Source: CALMEC01 sp963765105
GTDB taxonomy: Bacteria > Actinomycetota > Thermoleophilia > Miltoncostaeales > Miltoncostaeaceae
Length of the DNA stretch: 64,000 nt
Direction: 5' to 3'
Assembly: GCA_963765105.1 (NCBI GenBank)
Contig: CAVXUW010000004.1
Span: forward strand, 806,001 to 870,000
Under the pieces are notes generated by a model, which saw nothing but the letters and a program-made list of their open reading frames with translations, was not told the origin of the DNA and did no database searches. The position numbers and the translations under genes were made by a program. Positions 51,911 to 61,274 of the stretch are shown here, piece after piece. Positions within the stretch are counted from its first letter, which is position 1; the number at the start of each line of letters is the position of its first letter.

Positions 51911-52413
51911 GAGTGCTCGTCGCCGCGGCAAGCAAGCACGGCTCGACATTCGAGATCGCCGAAGCGATTGGCCGGGGCCTCACCGACGCCGGGATCGACA
52001 ATCAGCTGCGACGGATCGATGACGTGGTTTCACTCGACGGCTACGACGCCGTCGTACTCGGCAGTGCCGTCTACGCCGGGCATTGGATGAGCACCGCTCG
52101 CGAGTTCGTCGACGATCACGAGCAGGAGCTTTCTCTCCGACCAGTGTGGCTGTTCAGCAGCGGCCCGTTGGGCGGCTCACCGCACCCGGCAGAGAACCAC
52201 GCCGTTCAGATCGCCGATATTCGTCTCGCCACGGAGGCCCGTGAGCACCGCCTCTTTTCCGGCCGACTCGACCGCCAGAGCCTTGGCTTTGGCGAGCGGG
52301 CAGTCGCTCTCGCGGTCAAAGCTCCTGAGGGCGACTTTCGTGATTGGGATGCCGTCGCTGAGTGGGCCCACAACATCGCCCAGGCACTCTCGGGACATGT
52401 GGTCGAAACATGA
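51907..52413 (+). CDS. Flavodoxin-domain protein (HemG/protoporphyrinogen oxidase-like)
   Basis: 168 residues from ATG 51907. The FMN phosphate loop is VAAASKHGSTFEIAEAIG, and VVLGSAVYAGHW and FSSGPLGG supply the isoalloxazine contacts, as in HemG-type flavodoxins. Such proteins carry electrons or oxidise protoporphyrinogen. The upstream membrane protein is translationally coupled. Cytosolic. Confidence 0.88.
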   Translation: MRVLVAAASKHGSTFEIAEAIGRGLTDAGIDNQLRRIDDVVSLDGYDAVVLGSAVYAGHWMSTAREFVDDHEQELSLRPVWLFSSGPLGGSPHPAENHAVQIADIRLATEAREHRLFSGRLDRQSLGFGERAVALAVKAPEGDFRDWDAVAEWAHNIAQALSGHVVET

Positions 52414-52491
52414 CGTGGCAGACCTGCATTTCATCGACCACGGAAAAGCCTGCGCCTCCGTCCACCCGCCACCTCGAACGGAGATAGCTCC

Positions 52492-53028
52492 ATGCCTCGA
52501 CACCGCCGCGTTGCCGATGCTCCGCATCCGATAACCCCGGGTCCGCAGATGGCGGCCCTCCATCACTTTTTTCGCGACCTCACGTGGCACGGGACGATCG
52601 TGGCGGAAGCGATGGGCCTGGACACTCCCGAGATGACCGCGAAAGGCCGGGGCGCACATCACACCATTCAGGGTGGCATCTGGATCGTCGGGGACTACGA
52701 GCAGGACCAGTTCCTCGTCGACGGCACGTTCGTCCTCACCTGGCGGCTTCACTGGGTGGTGGGCTGGGACCCCGACCGTGATTCGTACGTCGCAACTCAC
52801 GCGGACAACTATGGTCACGCGGGGGTCATGTACGGCCACCTCATGGCCGACGTCCTGACGTTCGAAACACCGGAGAGTGCATCCGTCCGTCTCCGCATGA
52901 CATGGGACCGAACCGGCCCTTCGGCAATGACGTGGCGCAACGAAAGAGTGCTCGACCGTGGGGGCTATTCGTTGATTGAGGAGTACGCCGTGGTTGACGA
53001 ACATGCGGGCAGCTCCGGGCTGTCATGA
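52492..53028 (+). CDS. DUF1579-like protein
   Basis: 178 residues from ATG 52492, with GGAGATAG upstream; ATG 52549 is an alternative. The lipocalin-like DUF1579 features are HHFFRDLTWHGTIVAEAMG, GGIWIVGDYEQDQF and WDPDRDSYVATHADNYGH, then WRNERVLDRGGYSLIEEY. It probably binds a small hydrophobic ligand. It lies between the flavodoxin and universal stress genes. Confidence 0.75.
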   Translation: MPRHRRVADAPHPITPGPQMAALHHFFRDLTWHGTIVAEAMGLDTPEMTAKGRGAHHTIQGGIWIVGDYEQDQFLVDGTFVLTWRLHWVVGWDPDRDSYVATHADNYGHAGVMYGHLMADVLTFETPESASVRLRMTWDRTGPSAMTWRNERVLDRGGYSLIEEYAVVDEHAGSSGLS

Positions 53029-53086
53029 ACCGTCGGTTCGGACATCCGAGTGATAAAAGCGTGATCCAACCTCTCTTTGGGCAGCC

Positions 53087-53857
53087 GTGATATTTGACCG
53101 TGTCATCTGCGGCATCGACGGCTCCGACGCGAGCCTCGACGCAGCTCGACGTGCCGCCGCGCTCGCTCAGGGCACACTGACCCTCCTCGCAGCACTCGAT
53201 CCGTGGGACGAGGTGCTGGCAAATCCCTCCGATGCCGACAAACGCTCATGCGACCCCAAAGGGGAGCGCGAATCAGACCTTGCCCGTGCAGTCACCGAAC
53301 TCTCGGGCGACACGCGCGTCGAGCCGCGATTCGTGGAGGACCGCCCGCAACAGGCCCTGATCGACGAGGCCATCCGCATCGGCGCCACCCTGATCGTTGT
53401 GGGCTCTCACGGGCACGGGAGGATTGCCGGTCTGGTCCTGGGCAGCGTGGCGAGTGGGCTCGTTCACGCCGCACCGTGCTCCGTGCTCGTCGCTCGGCCG
53501 ACAACAGACCCCCGCACGTTTCCGACGACCGCGGTGGTCGGGATCGATGGATCACCGGAGTCGGCGCTGGCGCTCGAGGTCGGCAGAACCCTCCAAGAGA
53601 AACGGGCCACAGACATCAGCGTGGTCGTTGCCAGCGACGGGGCCGATCCGGAAGCGATCGTGCAAATCGTGGGGTCGCTGAAAGCGACCACCCTTCCCGG
53701 TGATGCCGTCACGGTTCTCACTGAGGAGGCTGACAACGTCGACTTGCTGATCGTCGGCAGCCGCGGCCTCAGAGGACTCTCGACTCTTGGCAGTGTCAGC
53801 GAACGCCTCGTTCACCGTGCCGTATGCTCCGTGCTGGTCGTCCGCAGCCCGTCGTAG
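53087..53857 (+). CDS. Tandem-domain universal stress protein
   Basis: 256 residues from GTG 53087. Two UspA domains: the first (1-140) has the ATP-binding signature VVGSHGHGRIAGLVLGS, the second (about 150-256) has VGSRGLRGLSTLGS. Both G-x2-G-x(8,9)-G(S/T) loops are intact, so ATP binding is likely. Mycobacterial tandem USPs are strongly induced by hypoxia. A CGGACATCCG palindrome lies 40 bp upstream. The next gene is a hypoxia-sensor-like kinase. Confidence 0.93.
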   Translation: MIFDRVICGIDGSDASLDAARRAAALAQGTLTLLAALDPWDEVLANPSDADKRSCDPKGERESDLARAVTELSGDTRVEPRFVEDRPQQALIDEAIRIGATLIVVGSHGHGRIAGLVLGSVASGLVHAAPCSVLVARPTTDPRTFPTTAVVGIDGSPESALALEVGRTLQEKRATDISVVVASDGADPEAIVQIVGSLKATTLPGDAVTVLTEEADNVDLLIVGSRGLRGLSTLGSVSERLVHRAVCSVLVVRSPS

Positions 53858-53952
53858 GCACGCACGGGCGCTCACCCGCTCGATCATCGGCCTGCTTTCA
53901 TCCCTATCCAGTAACGTGGGGAAATGAGGCACCTACCCAATGGGGCTGTGGT

Positions 53953-55644
53953 GTGAACCCGCGCCTGCCCACGCCGGGAGACGCGCAGCGCGTGCTGAAC
54001 GCCGTCATGGCGATCCTCGAGCAAAGATCGTTCGACGGCGTCATTGAGCAGGCACTGCAGTCGGCCAGAGAGCTGACGGGCGCGCACTACGCGGCAATCG
54101 GTGTTCTCACCAGCGACGGAAAGTCGCTTGCGCGATTCATCACATCGGGCATCGACGCCGAGACGGAACAGAAAATCGGCGTCCGGCCCCGCGGGCGCGG
54201 TGTCCTTGGCCTTCTCATCAGCGACCCACGCCCGATCCGACTGTCGAACATCGGCGACCATCCGAAGTCGTACGGCTTCCCCCTGAATCACCCGCCGATG
54301 CACACATTTCTTGGCGTCCCGCTCATCAGCGACGGCGTGCCCTGGGGATCGTTCTATCTGGCTGAGAAGGACGCCGGGGAGGAGTTCACCGACGCCGACG
54401 AGTCGAACCTCGTCAACCTCGCAACAGCGACCGTCCGCGCCGCGGTTCTCGCAGACGAGCATTTTCAGACGCGCGCCCGACTGACGGAGCTTCAGCGCAA
54501 GGCCGAAGCGCTCGCGGCGAGCATGGACCTTGCTCGGGCGCTCGGCGGCGAGCCCGATGTCGGCCGCATAACGGAGCTGATCGTCAAGCGGGCCCGAGCC
54601 CTCACCGGTGCGAATGGCGCCGTGCTCGGCCTGATCCACGGAGACACGGTAACCCGTGTGGGCGTCGCGGGCGACCTCCCGGGAGCTCTGGTCGGAGAAT
54701 CGGCGTCCATACGCGGATCGGCATTTGTCGCCGACATCCTCCGGTCTGGCGTCCCAACCCGGGTTCCGACGGAGAGTCCCGAGGGACGAGAAATCAAGAA
54801 GCGCTTCCATGCGACGGCATCGATTCTGGCGCCGCTCACCCTGAGAGGACAAGCGCTCGGGCTCATTCTCTGCGTGAACTGCCATGACGACGACCCCGAG
54901 TTCTCCGCCCACGACGCCGTGCTCCTCGAGGCGTTCAGCGCCAGCGCTGCGGTGGCCCTGGGCACGGCCAGGTCCGCGGAGGCTCAGGCAGTCAAGCGGG
55001 CGATCGCGACGTCGGAGCGCGAACGCGCTCATTGGGCCCGCGAGCTCCACGACCAGACGCTGCAGGAGCTCGCCGCGATCAAGCTCCTGTGTGGCCTCGC
55101 CGAGCGCGCGTCGAAGCCCGACGAGCGTTCCACACTGCTCCGGCAGGCGGCCGAGCAACTCGACGTCGCGGCCACGGATCTTCGTAGCCTCGTCACCGAC
55201 CTTCGTCCGTCGACCCTCGATGCGTTGGGTCTCCAGTCGGCAATCGAACTCCTTGTCGAGCGGCTGAACCAACGGGCAGACGGCAACATCACCGTCGCCT
55301 GTGACCTTGCGCTCGAATCGAGTGGCCACGAGCAACGCATTTCGACCGAGATCGAGAGTGTCGTCTATCGCGTTGTCCAGGAAGCCCTGAACAACGCGCT
55401 CCAACACGGCGGCGCCCATGCCGTTGGCGTCGAGGTTTCCGAACATGGGTCAACCATTGTTGCGTCGATCACCGACGACGGTAGGGGGTTCGATCCCAGC
55501 AGGGTTCGCGACGGCTTCGGCCTGATCGGCATGCACGAACGCGCCGAACTTGTTGGCGGCGACCTCAGGATCGAATCATCCACAGGCGCCGGCACTCGAA
55601 TCACCCTGACGGTTCCCCTCGTTCGTCGACCGACCGAGGTCTAG
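53953..55644 (+). CDS. GAF-GAF histidine kinase, DevS/DosS-like
   Basis: 563 residues from GTG 53953; earlier codons in the frame look non-coding. GAF-A (about 17-160) contains SYGFPLNHPPMHTFLGVP with His113 and His117, the segment where DevS/DosS carries its heme-proximal His. GAF-B spans about 185-340. The HisKA_3 box is ARELHDQTLQ with His366 as phospho-acceptor, and the ATPase has NNALQHG, DDGRGFD and GFGLIGMHERA. It probably senses O2, NO or redox state and signals to the NarL-type regulator 650 bp downstream. Heme binding is inferred. Confidence 0.92.
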   Translation: MNPRLPTPGDAQRVLNAVMAILEQRSFDGVIEQALQSARELTGAHYAAIGVLTSDGKSLARFITSGIDAETEQKIGVRPRGRGVLGLLISDPRPIRLSNIGDHPKSYGFPLNHPPMHTFLGVPLISDGVPWGSFYLAEKDAGEEFTDADESNLVNLATATVRAAVLADEHFQTRARLTELQRKAEALAASMDLARALGGEPDVGRITELIVKRARALTGANGAVLGLIHGDTVTRVGVAGDLPGALVGESASIRGSAFVADILRSGVPTRVPTESPEGREIKKRFHATASILAPLTLRGQALGLILCVNCHDDDPEFSAHDAVLLEAFSASAAVALGTARSAEAQAVKRAIATSERERAHWARELHDQTLQELAAIKLLCGLAERASKPDERSTLLRQAAEQLDVAATDLRSLVTDLRPSTLDALGLQSAIELLVERLNQRADGNITVACDLALESSGHEQRISTEIESVVYRVVQEALNNALQHGGAHAVGVEVSEHGSTIVASITDDGRGFDPSRVRDGFGLIGMHERAELVGGDLRIESSTGAGTRITLTVPLVRRPTEV

Positions 55645-55686
55645 CACGCTTATGTGATCTCACGCTGACGCGTCGCATGTCTCACG

Positions 55687-56088
55687 TCAGGTTAGGTACC
55701 CATCGGCACGCGCCGTGAGAGCCTCCGCAACAATTGTGGGCAGCTCATCGAGCGCCGACGACAGGGCGGCGTGACGGACGCCGGCCGCATCGAGAACCCG
55801 ACCGTAGGTCGCAACGCCCAACGACGACGTAATCACCACCACGTCAACACCGGGAGCCAACTCCTGCAGGTGTCGGATCGCCGTCAGGTGATCGCCGTGC
55901 AGGAGCGAGCCTCCGACAAGGAGCACATCGGGGGGATCCTCCACCAGCTCCCGGACGAGCCCGAACGCGTCGCCGATTTCCCGAAGCTCGGCGTTTGGGA
56001 GACGCGGACCAAGTGCGGCGGCCAGCGCCATACGGACACCAGTGCTTCTGGTCGCCAGCAGAACCGTTGTGCGTTTTCCGGAGTGCAT
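55687..56088 (-). CDS. Receiver-like protein lacking the phosphorylatable Asp
   Basis: 133 residues from ATG 56088. The fold follows CheY-type receivers (TVLLATRSTGVRMALAAAL, PPDVLLVGGSLLHGDHLTAIRHLQ, VVVITSS), but the acceptor position reads VGGS rather than an Asp and the acidic pair after strand 1 is missing. It cannot be phosphorylated in the usual way and lacks an output domain. It lies, on the opposite strand, between the kinase and response regulator genes, suggesting a modulator of that pair. Confidence 0.75.
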   Translation of the reverse strand: MHSGKRTTVLLATRSTGVRMALAAALGPRLPNAELREIGDAFGLVRELVEDPPDVLLVGGSLLHGDHLTAIRHLQELAPGVDVVVITSSLGVATYGRVLDAAGVRHAALSSALDELPTIVAEALTARADGYLT

Positions 56089-56293
56089 CTCGTCGCTATT
56101 GCATCACCGGGGGACGAGAGCGCTCGTCCGGGTTCCCCACAGAGTTGACCGGGAGAGCACGGATTCGCGGTACTGCGGGAAAACCGCACGCCGCATGTGT
56201 GGTTTCTCGGTTCGCTCCGCCGCCTGAGGACGAAATGATCGGCGTATTGTGGATTCGCGTGCGGAAACCGTTGCTGTGAAGGGAGATTGGACC

Positions 56294-56956
56294 ATGGACC
56301 CAGAGACCACTCGTCCCATCAGCGTCGTCGTCGTCGACGACCACCCAATTCTGCGGAACGGCGTCCATCGACTCCTTCAGGAGCATTCCAGCATCGACGT
56401 CGTCGGCGAGGCCGAGACGGCGGAGGATGCGTTGTTGCGCGTCGAGCGGCACCGCCCCGACGTCGTCCTTCTCGACATCGACATGCCCGGCATGGGCGGC
56501 ATCGAAGGCACCCGCCGCATCCTCGAGCGCCATCCGGAGACGCGAGTCGTGATGCTGTCGATGCACGCCGAGCCCGGAATGGCAAAACACGCTTTTGATG
56601 CCGGCGCGATGGGGTACGTCGTCAAGACCGCGGCCGATGCCGAGCTCGTAACCGCTGTCACGACGGTGGCGAACGGAGGTCGATACGTCAACGCCTCGAT
56701 GGGCGCCGCCCTGGCAAGCCCGGAACCCGCGAGCCCCATCGAGAACCTCACGGAGCGTGAAGTTGAGGTGCTGCGGATGATCGGCCTGGGTCACAGCAAC
56801 CAGGAGATCGCATCGACCCTCTATCTCAGCGTGCGCACCGTGGAAACGCATCGTGCCCATATCCTGCAAAAACTCGGCCTGGCAACCCGCGCGGACATGG
56901 TGCGAGTCGCGCTTGACTCTGGCCTGTTGGAGACGTCCCCAGCCCCCGAGAGCTAA
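56294..56956 (+). CDS. NarL/LuxR-family response regulator (DevR/DosR-like)
   Basis: 220 residues from ATG 56294, with AGGGAG upstream. Receiver domain: VVVDDHPILRNG, phospho-Asp61 in VVLLDIDMPGMGG and the switch Lys in YVVKTAAD. The C-terminal LuxR HTH is LTEREVEVLRMIGLGHSNQE then LSVRTVETHRAHILQKLGL. Size and architecture match DevR/DosR and NarL. The nearby GAF kinase is the obvious partner. The genes around it are those expected in a hypoxia or dormancy regulon. Confidence 0.95.
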   Translation: MDPETTRPISVVVVDDHPILRNGVHRLLQEHSSIDVVGEAETAEDALLRVERHRPDVVLLDIDMPGMGGIEGTRRILERHPETRVVMLSMHAEPGMAKHAFDAGAMGYVVKTAADAELVTAVTTVANGGRYVNASMGAALASPEPASPIENLTEREVEVLRMIGLGHSNQEIASTLYLSVRTVETHRAHILQKLGLATRADMVRVALDSGLLETSPAPES

Positions 56957-56967
56957 CGAACCTCGTC

Positions 56968-59400
56968 GTGCGGGCAATGGCGCCCGACCAGCCCTCAGCC
57001 GTGGTTGTGAAAGAGGTTGGGGCATCGTCGCTTGGGTTGACCTCAGATGAGGCGGCGGTTCGCCGGGCCGCGTCTGCAGACCGCGTTCGTGCGCGAGCAA
57101 GCAGGAGCTATCGCGACATTGTGTGGTCGAACACGTTCACGGTCTTCAACGTGATCCTCGGTTCGTTGCTCGGTGTGATTCTGGTGCTGGGGAGCTGGCG
57201 TGACGGCTTGTTCGGTGGCGTCATCATCGCCAACATGGCCATTGGCATCGTTCAGGAGATCCGTGCGAAACGCACGCTCGACCGTCTTGCACTGCGCGTC
57301 GCCCCGACGGCGCAGGTGTGGCGGGACGGAACGCTCAAACGACTGCCACCGGACGATGTCGTCGTCGACGATGTCATCCACGTCACTCCGGGCGATCAGA
57401 CCGTCGCCGATGGCTATCTCCTCGAAAGCCGTGCCATCGGACTGGACGAATCTGTGCTGACCGGCGAGAGCGAAACCGTCCACAGGACGGTTGGCGAGGG
57501 GATCCAATCGGGATCGTATTGCGTCGCTGGGTCTGGCGACTACGTGGTCACGGCGGCGGGGCCGATGAGCTTCGCCGAACGCCTCGCAGCCGAGGCCCAG
57601 GGGACGCGCTCCCAGCTGTCACCGCTCCAGCTCGACGTCAACAGAATTCTCACCCTGACAGTGACGTGGATGATCCCCTTGGCCGTCCTGCTCATTGTTG
57701 CCCGGGCGCTCCACGATGAGTCGCTCTTCGATGGGGCGCGCACCGTTGTCGCAGCACTCGTGCCGCTCATTCCCGAAGGGCTCGTGCTTCTGGTGTCGTT
57801 GACGTTCGCGGTCGCCGCTCTCCGGCTCTCGCGTCTCGGCGTGTTGGCTCAACGTCTCAATGCCATCGAGAGCCTCGCCAGCGTTGATGTCGTGTGCATC
57901 GACAAGACCGGAACTCTCACCGACAATCGGCTCCGTGTCAGCCGTTTCGTGCCCGCTGCCGGCTATGACGAGGACGAGCTCCGCCGGGCACTGGCGACAC
58001 TCGTGGGAAGCGCCGGGGAACGCAACACCACACTCCAAGCAATCGGAGAGGCAGTGACGCCCGTCGCCCGATCAGTGACGGCGGAAATCCCGTTCACATC
58101 TGCCCGCAAGTGGAGCGGCCTCACCATCGCCGACGAGGGAAGCATCGTGCTCGGCGCCCCGGACATTCTCGAACGCGCCGGCGTTGAGCTCGACGCGGAG
58201 CTTCGCACCGTCATCGACACGGCCACAGCCGACCGTCATCGCGTCGTTCTGGTTGCCCGGGGCCCTGATGCGTTGGTACCAGACGAGCCGCTCCCCACAC
58301 TGACGACCACGGGCGCCGTCATTCTCTACGAAGGCATCCGGCCTGACGCCAGTGACACCGTGCGCTTTCTCACTCAGCAGGGCACGGCGATCAAGGTGAT
58401 CTCTGGTGACCACGCCCAGACCGTCCAGGCCGTCGCATCTCAGTGCGGCATCCCTCTCATGGGAGACCCGGTCGACGGGCGCAACTTGCCCTCCAATGAC
58501 GTCGAACTCGAAACGGTTGCCGAGACGACAACGGTTTTCGGACGTGTCACGCCACATCAGAAACGGGACCTGGTGCGCGCGCTCACTCGACGTGGCCACT
58601 ATGTCGCCATGATTGGCGACGGGGTCAACGACGTGCTGGCCCTCAAGGAGGCGCGCCTCGCCATTGCGATGGGAAGTGGAAGTCAAATGGCCAAGGGCGT
58701 GTCGGATGTCGTACTCCTGGAAAGCGACTTCGGAGCAGTACCGCGCGCCATCGACGAGGGACGACGCATCCTTCGCAACACCCACCGCGTTGCGAAGCTG
58801 TTCGTTTCGAAGACGGTCTACGCCGCCGCGTTGCTTGTGACCCTTGGGCTCATGCCAATCGCATTTCCGTTCCTGCCGCGCCACCTCTCGGTGACGTCCT
58901 CGCTGACGATTGGGATCCCGGCGTTCTTCCTGGCCCTTGCTCCAAGCAGCGGGCCGGTGCACAGCGACCGCTTTCTTCAGCGCTTGGCGGTGTTCACCGT
59001 GCCCATCGGGGTGATCATCGCCGGCGCGATCGCCGCGGGCTACCTGACCGTGCGGTGGGCCCACGACGGGAGCATCATGGCCGGGCGTACCGCTGCGGTG
59101 ATCATCGCAACAGCTCTTGGACTCGGTGTTGTCGTCATTCTTGAACGCGAGACGGGAACAGGACGAGTTCGGTGGTGGGTCTGGGCAATGGTCGCAGGGT
59201 TCGCCGGCCTCATGACAATCGGACTCCGCAACGGCTCGGTGCGAGCATTCTTCGAGGCCACAACCCCCAACGTGCAGGAGTGGGTCGTGATCAGCAGTGT
59301 TACCGTGGTTGCGCTGGTGGCGATGGCCGGGGTGCGGCGCATCCCGGCGCTGCGGAGATTCCGCGACGCCGAGAACGCCCTCACAAAAGGACCGACGTAA
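56968..59400 (+). CDS. CtpE-like P-type cation ATPase
   Basis: 810 residues from GTG 56968; ATG 56977 is an alternative. P-type motifs: LTGES, phosphorylated Asp312 in DKTGT, KWSGL for nucleotide binding and GDGVND. Membrane helix 4 carries LVPLIPEGLVLL; the PEGL motif is that of mycobacterial CtpE (Ca2+ transport) rather than the PEGLP/CPC of other classes. N-terminal helices start near 60 and about ten membrane segments are visible. It probably transports Ca2+ or a similar cation. It starts 12 bp after the response regulator stop and is likely co-transcribed. Confidence 0.9.
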   Translation: MRAMAPDQPSAVVVKEVGASSLGLTSDEAAVRRAASADRVRARASRSYRDIVWSNTFTVFNVILGSLLGVILVLGSWRDGLFGGVIIANMAIGIVQEIRAKRTLDRLALRVAPTAQVWRDGTLKRLPPDDVVVDDVIHVTPGDQTVADGYLLESRAIGLDESVLTGESETVHRTVGEGIQSGSYCVAGSGDYVVTAAGPMSFAERLAAEAQGTRSQLSPLQLDVNRILTLTVTWMIPLAVLLIVARALHDESLFDGARTVVAALVPLIPEGLVLLVSLTFAVAALRLSRLGVLAQRLNAIESLASVDVVCIDKTGTLTDNRLRVSRFVPAAGYDEDELRRALATLVGSAGERNTTLQAIGEAVTPVARSVTAEIPFTSARKWSGLTIADEGSIVLGAPDILERAGVELDAELRTVIDTATADRHRVVLVARGPDALVPDEPLPTLTTTGAVILYEGIRPDASDTVRFLTQQGTAIKVISGDHAQTVQAVASQCGIPLMGDPVDGRNLPSNDVELETVAETTTVFGRVTPHQKRDLVRALTRRGHYVAMIGDGVNDVLALKEARLAIAMGSGSQMAKGVSDVVLLESDFGAVPRAIDEGRRILRNTHRVAKLFVSKTVYAAALLVTLGLMPIAFPFLPRHLSVTSSLTIGIPAFFLALAPSSGPVHSDRFLQRLAVFTVPIGVIIAGAIAAGYLTVRWAHDGSIMAGRTAAVIIATALGLGVVVILERETGTGRVRWWVWAMVAGFAGLMTIGLRNGSVRAFFEATTPNVQEWVVISSVTVVALVAMAGVRRIPALRRFRDAENALTKGPT

Positions 59401-60340
59401 CCTCGCGACGCGGCGTGGCACTGCCCGCCGTTTCCGGATAGCCGAGCCGAAGGACGACCTGCGGAGATCGCCGCTGAGGGAGAAGCGAGCGAAGCACTGG
59501 CCGCAGATCCTGCACCTGGCAGGGCTGATTCACAAAGCCCGCCTGGACACCCTGCCAGGCGCCGAGGAGAAGAACGTGTTCGAGTGCCTGACCCGCGTCG
59601 ACCCAGTCGCTTTGGTTGTCGGATTCCGTTGCGACGATCGCAAGGAGGGGCGCAGAATCAACGAGACCGGCGTCTTTCGCTCCGACGCGCTCCCCAACAT
59701 CGACATGGCTCAAAAATGTTCGCGTTGCGCCAGCGGTGATGGTGTTCACCGGCAGCCCATCCCCGGTGCTCCTCACGTGCATCCACAGGGCCAGTTCCCG
59801 GCGCCACTGAGGGTCGTTGAACTGGCGACGATCACCCGCAAGGACGAGCGCGGCGACCTGGCGATGAAACTCGCTGTCCTCCACCACGATCAACTCGGCA
59901 CCCTCGTCGGCAGCCGCCCGCGTCATCTCCTGAACGACCGTTTCGGGAAGAGGCGTCTCCGCGAAGGCGTCACGATGGGTGCGCCGCATCACAATTGCCT
60001 CGCCGAGTGCTTCTTCCTCGCTCGTCGGTTGTCCCCCCTTGCGGAGTTCGACGATCGCTAAAAGATCGGGATCCTCCCGCTCGGGACTGATTGTGACAAG
60101 TGGGGCGAAGCCGGCATTGCTGGCCGCGACACGGAGGTTAAAGAGCGCGGCGCCACAACTGATCACCAACTCCCGGTCGAGCGGATCGTTGACAGGCAGC
60201 GCCCGCGTCCTGTCCGCGCGAAGCACGATCGTCGATTCCTCGACAGCAAACAGCCACGGCTGAGTGTTGTGCGACGACGGCGCCCTCCCGGCGGCGGTGA
60301 TGAGCGCCTCTATTGGGGGCGTGAGAGTGCTCCGACTCAC
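59381..60340 (-). CDS. Acg-family nitroreductase-like protein
   Basis: 319 residues from ATG 60340, overlapping the DUF1918 stop by ATGA. The Acg pattern AAGRAPSSHNTQPWLFAVEE is at the start, with RRTHRDAFAETPLP in the middle and LLLGAWQGVQAGFVNQP later. Mycobacterial Acg (Rv2032) binds FMN, uses a lid that blocks catalysis and is strongly DosR-induced. Enzyme activity is therefore doubtful; FMN storage has been suggested for the family. The tail overlaps the ATPase gene by 20 bp on opposite strands. Confidence 0.92.
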   Translation of the reverse strand: MSRSTLTPPIEALITAAGRAPSSHNTQPWLFAVEESTIVLRADRTRALPVNDPLDRELVISCGAALFNLRVAASNAGFAPLVTISPEREDPDLLAIVELRKGGQPTSEEEALGEAIVMRRTHRDAFAETPLPETVVQEMTRAAADEGAELIVVEDSEFHRQVAALVLAGDRRQFNDPQWRRELALWMHVRSTGDGLPVNTITAGATRTFLSHVDVGERVGAKDAGLVDSAPLLAIVATESDNQSDWVDAGQALEHVLLLGAWQGVQAGFVNQPCQVQDLRPVLRSLLPQRRSPQVVLRLGYPETAGSATPRREVTSVLL

Positions 60341-60552
60341 TTCGCCCGACCCCTCGTCCGGTGCACAAGGTGGTCGATGTGCGCGTCAGAGCTCGGAAAG
60401 AAGAGACTCTCGTGTCCATCATCGCTCCATCGCACACGGTAAGGGGGACCACCGTCTTTCCCGTCGACACGGAGGATCTCCGCGTCACGATCCGGCTCGC
60501 CCGTGTGGTGTCCCCGAACGACGATACGATCACCCACGGCTGCCGTCAGCAT
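60337..60552 (-). CDS. DUF1918 protein
   Basis: 71 residues. The DUF1918 consensus is nearly complete: AAVGDRIVVRGHHTGEPDRD, ILRVDGKDGGPPYRVRWSDD and HESLFFPSSDAHIDH. It is an SH3-like small domain confined to actinobacteria and often found in dormancy regulons. It leads an operon with the Acg-like gene (ATGA overlap) and diverges from the STAS gene. Confidence 0.95.
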   Translation of the reverse strand: MLTAAVGDRIVVRGHHTGEPDRDAEILRVDGKDGGPPYRVRWSDDGHESLFFPSSDAHIDHLVHRTRGRAK

Positions 60553-60791
60553 GTTTTCTCCTCTGCACCCACTGTTTGCGTTGATCGTGCCGCGAGCCGA
60601 CAGCGCCCACGACCGTCAGGCCACGGAGCCACCACGCGGGTGAGCCGTGCATCGCCTCCGCAGAACACCACCCGCGTTACGTGCTCTCCCCCACCTGCGG
60701 ATCAGGGACGACCCGGACGCCCGCTCCAAAGCCGCCGGGCATCGTCAACGTGTGTGTTCATGGCGACCGCTCGAGATACGAGGGAGACAAC

Positions 60792-61274
60792 ATGGCGGCC
60801 CTGCTCGCCCAGAGGACAACCCAACCGACACGGCGCAGGGCCGAGGTCCGTCGGATGCCACTGCCCGACGAAGCCGGTGATGAGCTACCGACTGACGAGA
60901 CGGGCTTCACAGTTCTGACGAGCCAACGACGCGGAGTGTTGGTCGTCGAGATCCATGGTCCACTCGATATCTACACCGTTCCGGAGTTCTGGAGCGCCCT
61001 CGCACGAGCCCGTTTTCGAAATCGCGACGTCATTGTCGACCTCGGCGATGTCGGCCTGGTTGATTCCACGGGGTTGGGCTCGCTGAGTTCCCTGTCTGCG
61101 CGAGCTCGTGGCGCCGGACGCGGCGTCGGAATCCTCAACTGCGATCCCATCTTGAGGCGGATTTTTGAGATTGCCCGCCTCCAAACGGCGTTTGTCTTCG
61201 GCACACGCTTCGATCAGGTTCGTGCAGAACTTTGTCAGCGTGCCGACGAGCACGGCATCGGAGAGAACCAATGA
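60792..61274 (+). CDS. STAS-domain anti-anti-sigma factor
   Basis: 160 residues from ATG 60792, with GAGGGAGA upstream. The STAS domain covers about 45-150: LVVEIHGPLDIYTVPEFWSA, then DVIVDLGDVGLVDSTGLGSL, with the phosphorylatable Ser in DSTGLG. The 40-residue N-terminal tail is basic. It should bind an anti-sigma or RsbW-type kinase, but none is in the window. Coupled to the next USP gene by ATGA, tying partner-switching to stress output. Confidence 0.92.
   Translation: MAALLAQRTTQPTRRRAEVRRMPLPDEAGDELPTDETGFTVLTSQRRGVLVVEIHGPLDIYTVPEFWSALARARFRNRDVIVDLGDVGLVDSTGLGSLSSLSARARGAGRGVGILNCDPILRRIFEIARLQTAFVFGTRFDQVRAELCQRADEHGIGENQ

Noticed and set aside
53884..55446. 520-residue minus-strand frame
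   Set aside because: Shadow of the histidine kinase gene, whose plus-strand frame has complete GAF, HisKA_3 and ATPase motifs.
58072..59421. 449-residue minus-strand frame
   Set aside because: Antisense of the CtpE-like ATPase; composition is His/Arg-rich with no domain.
60600..60790. GGGACGACCC-like element in the DUF1918/STAS gap as a DosR box
   Set aside because: It lacks the symmetric TTSGGGACT...AGTCCC form of the mycobacterial DosR consensus.
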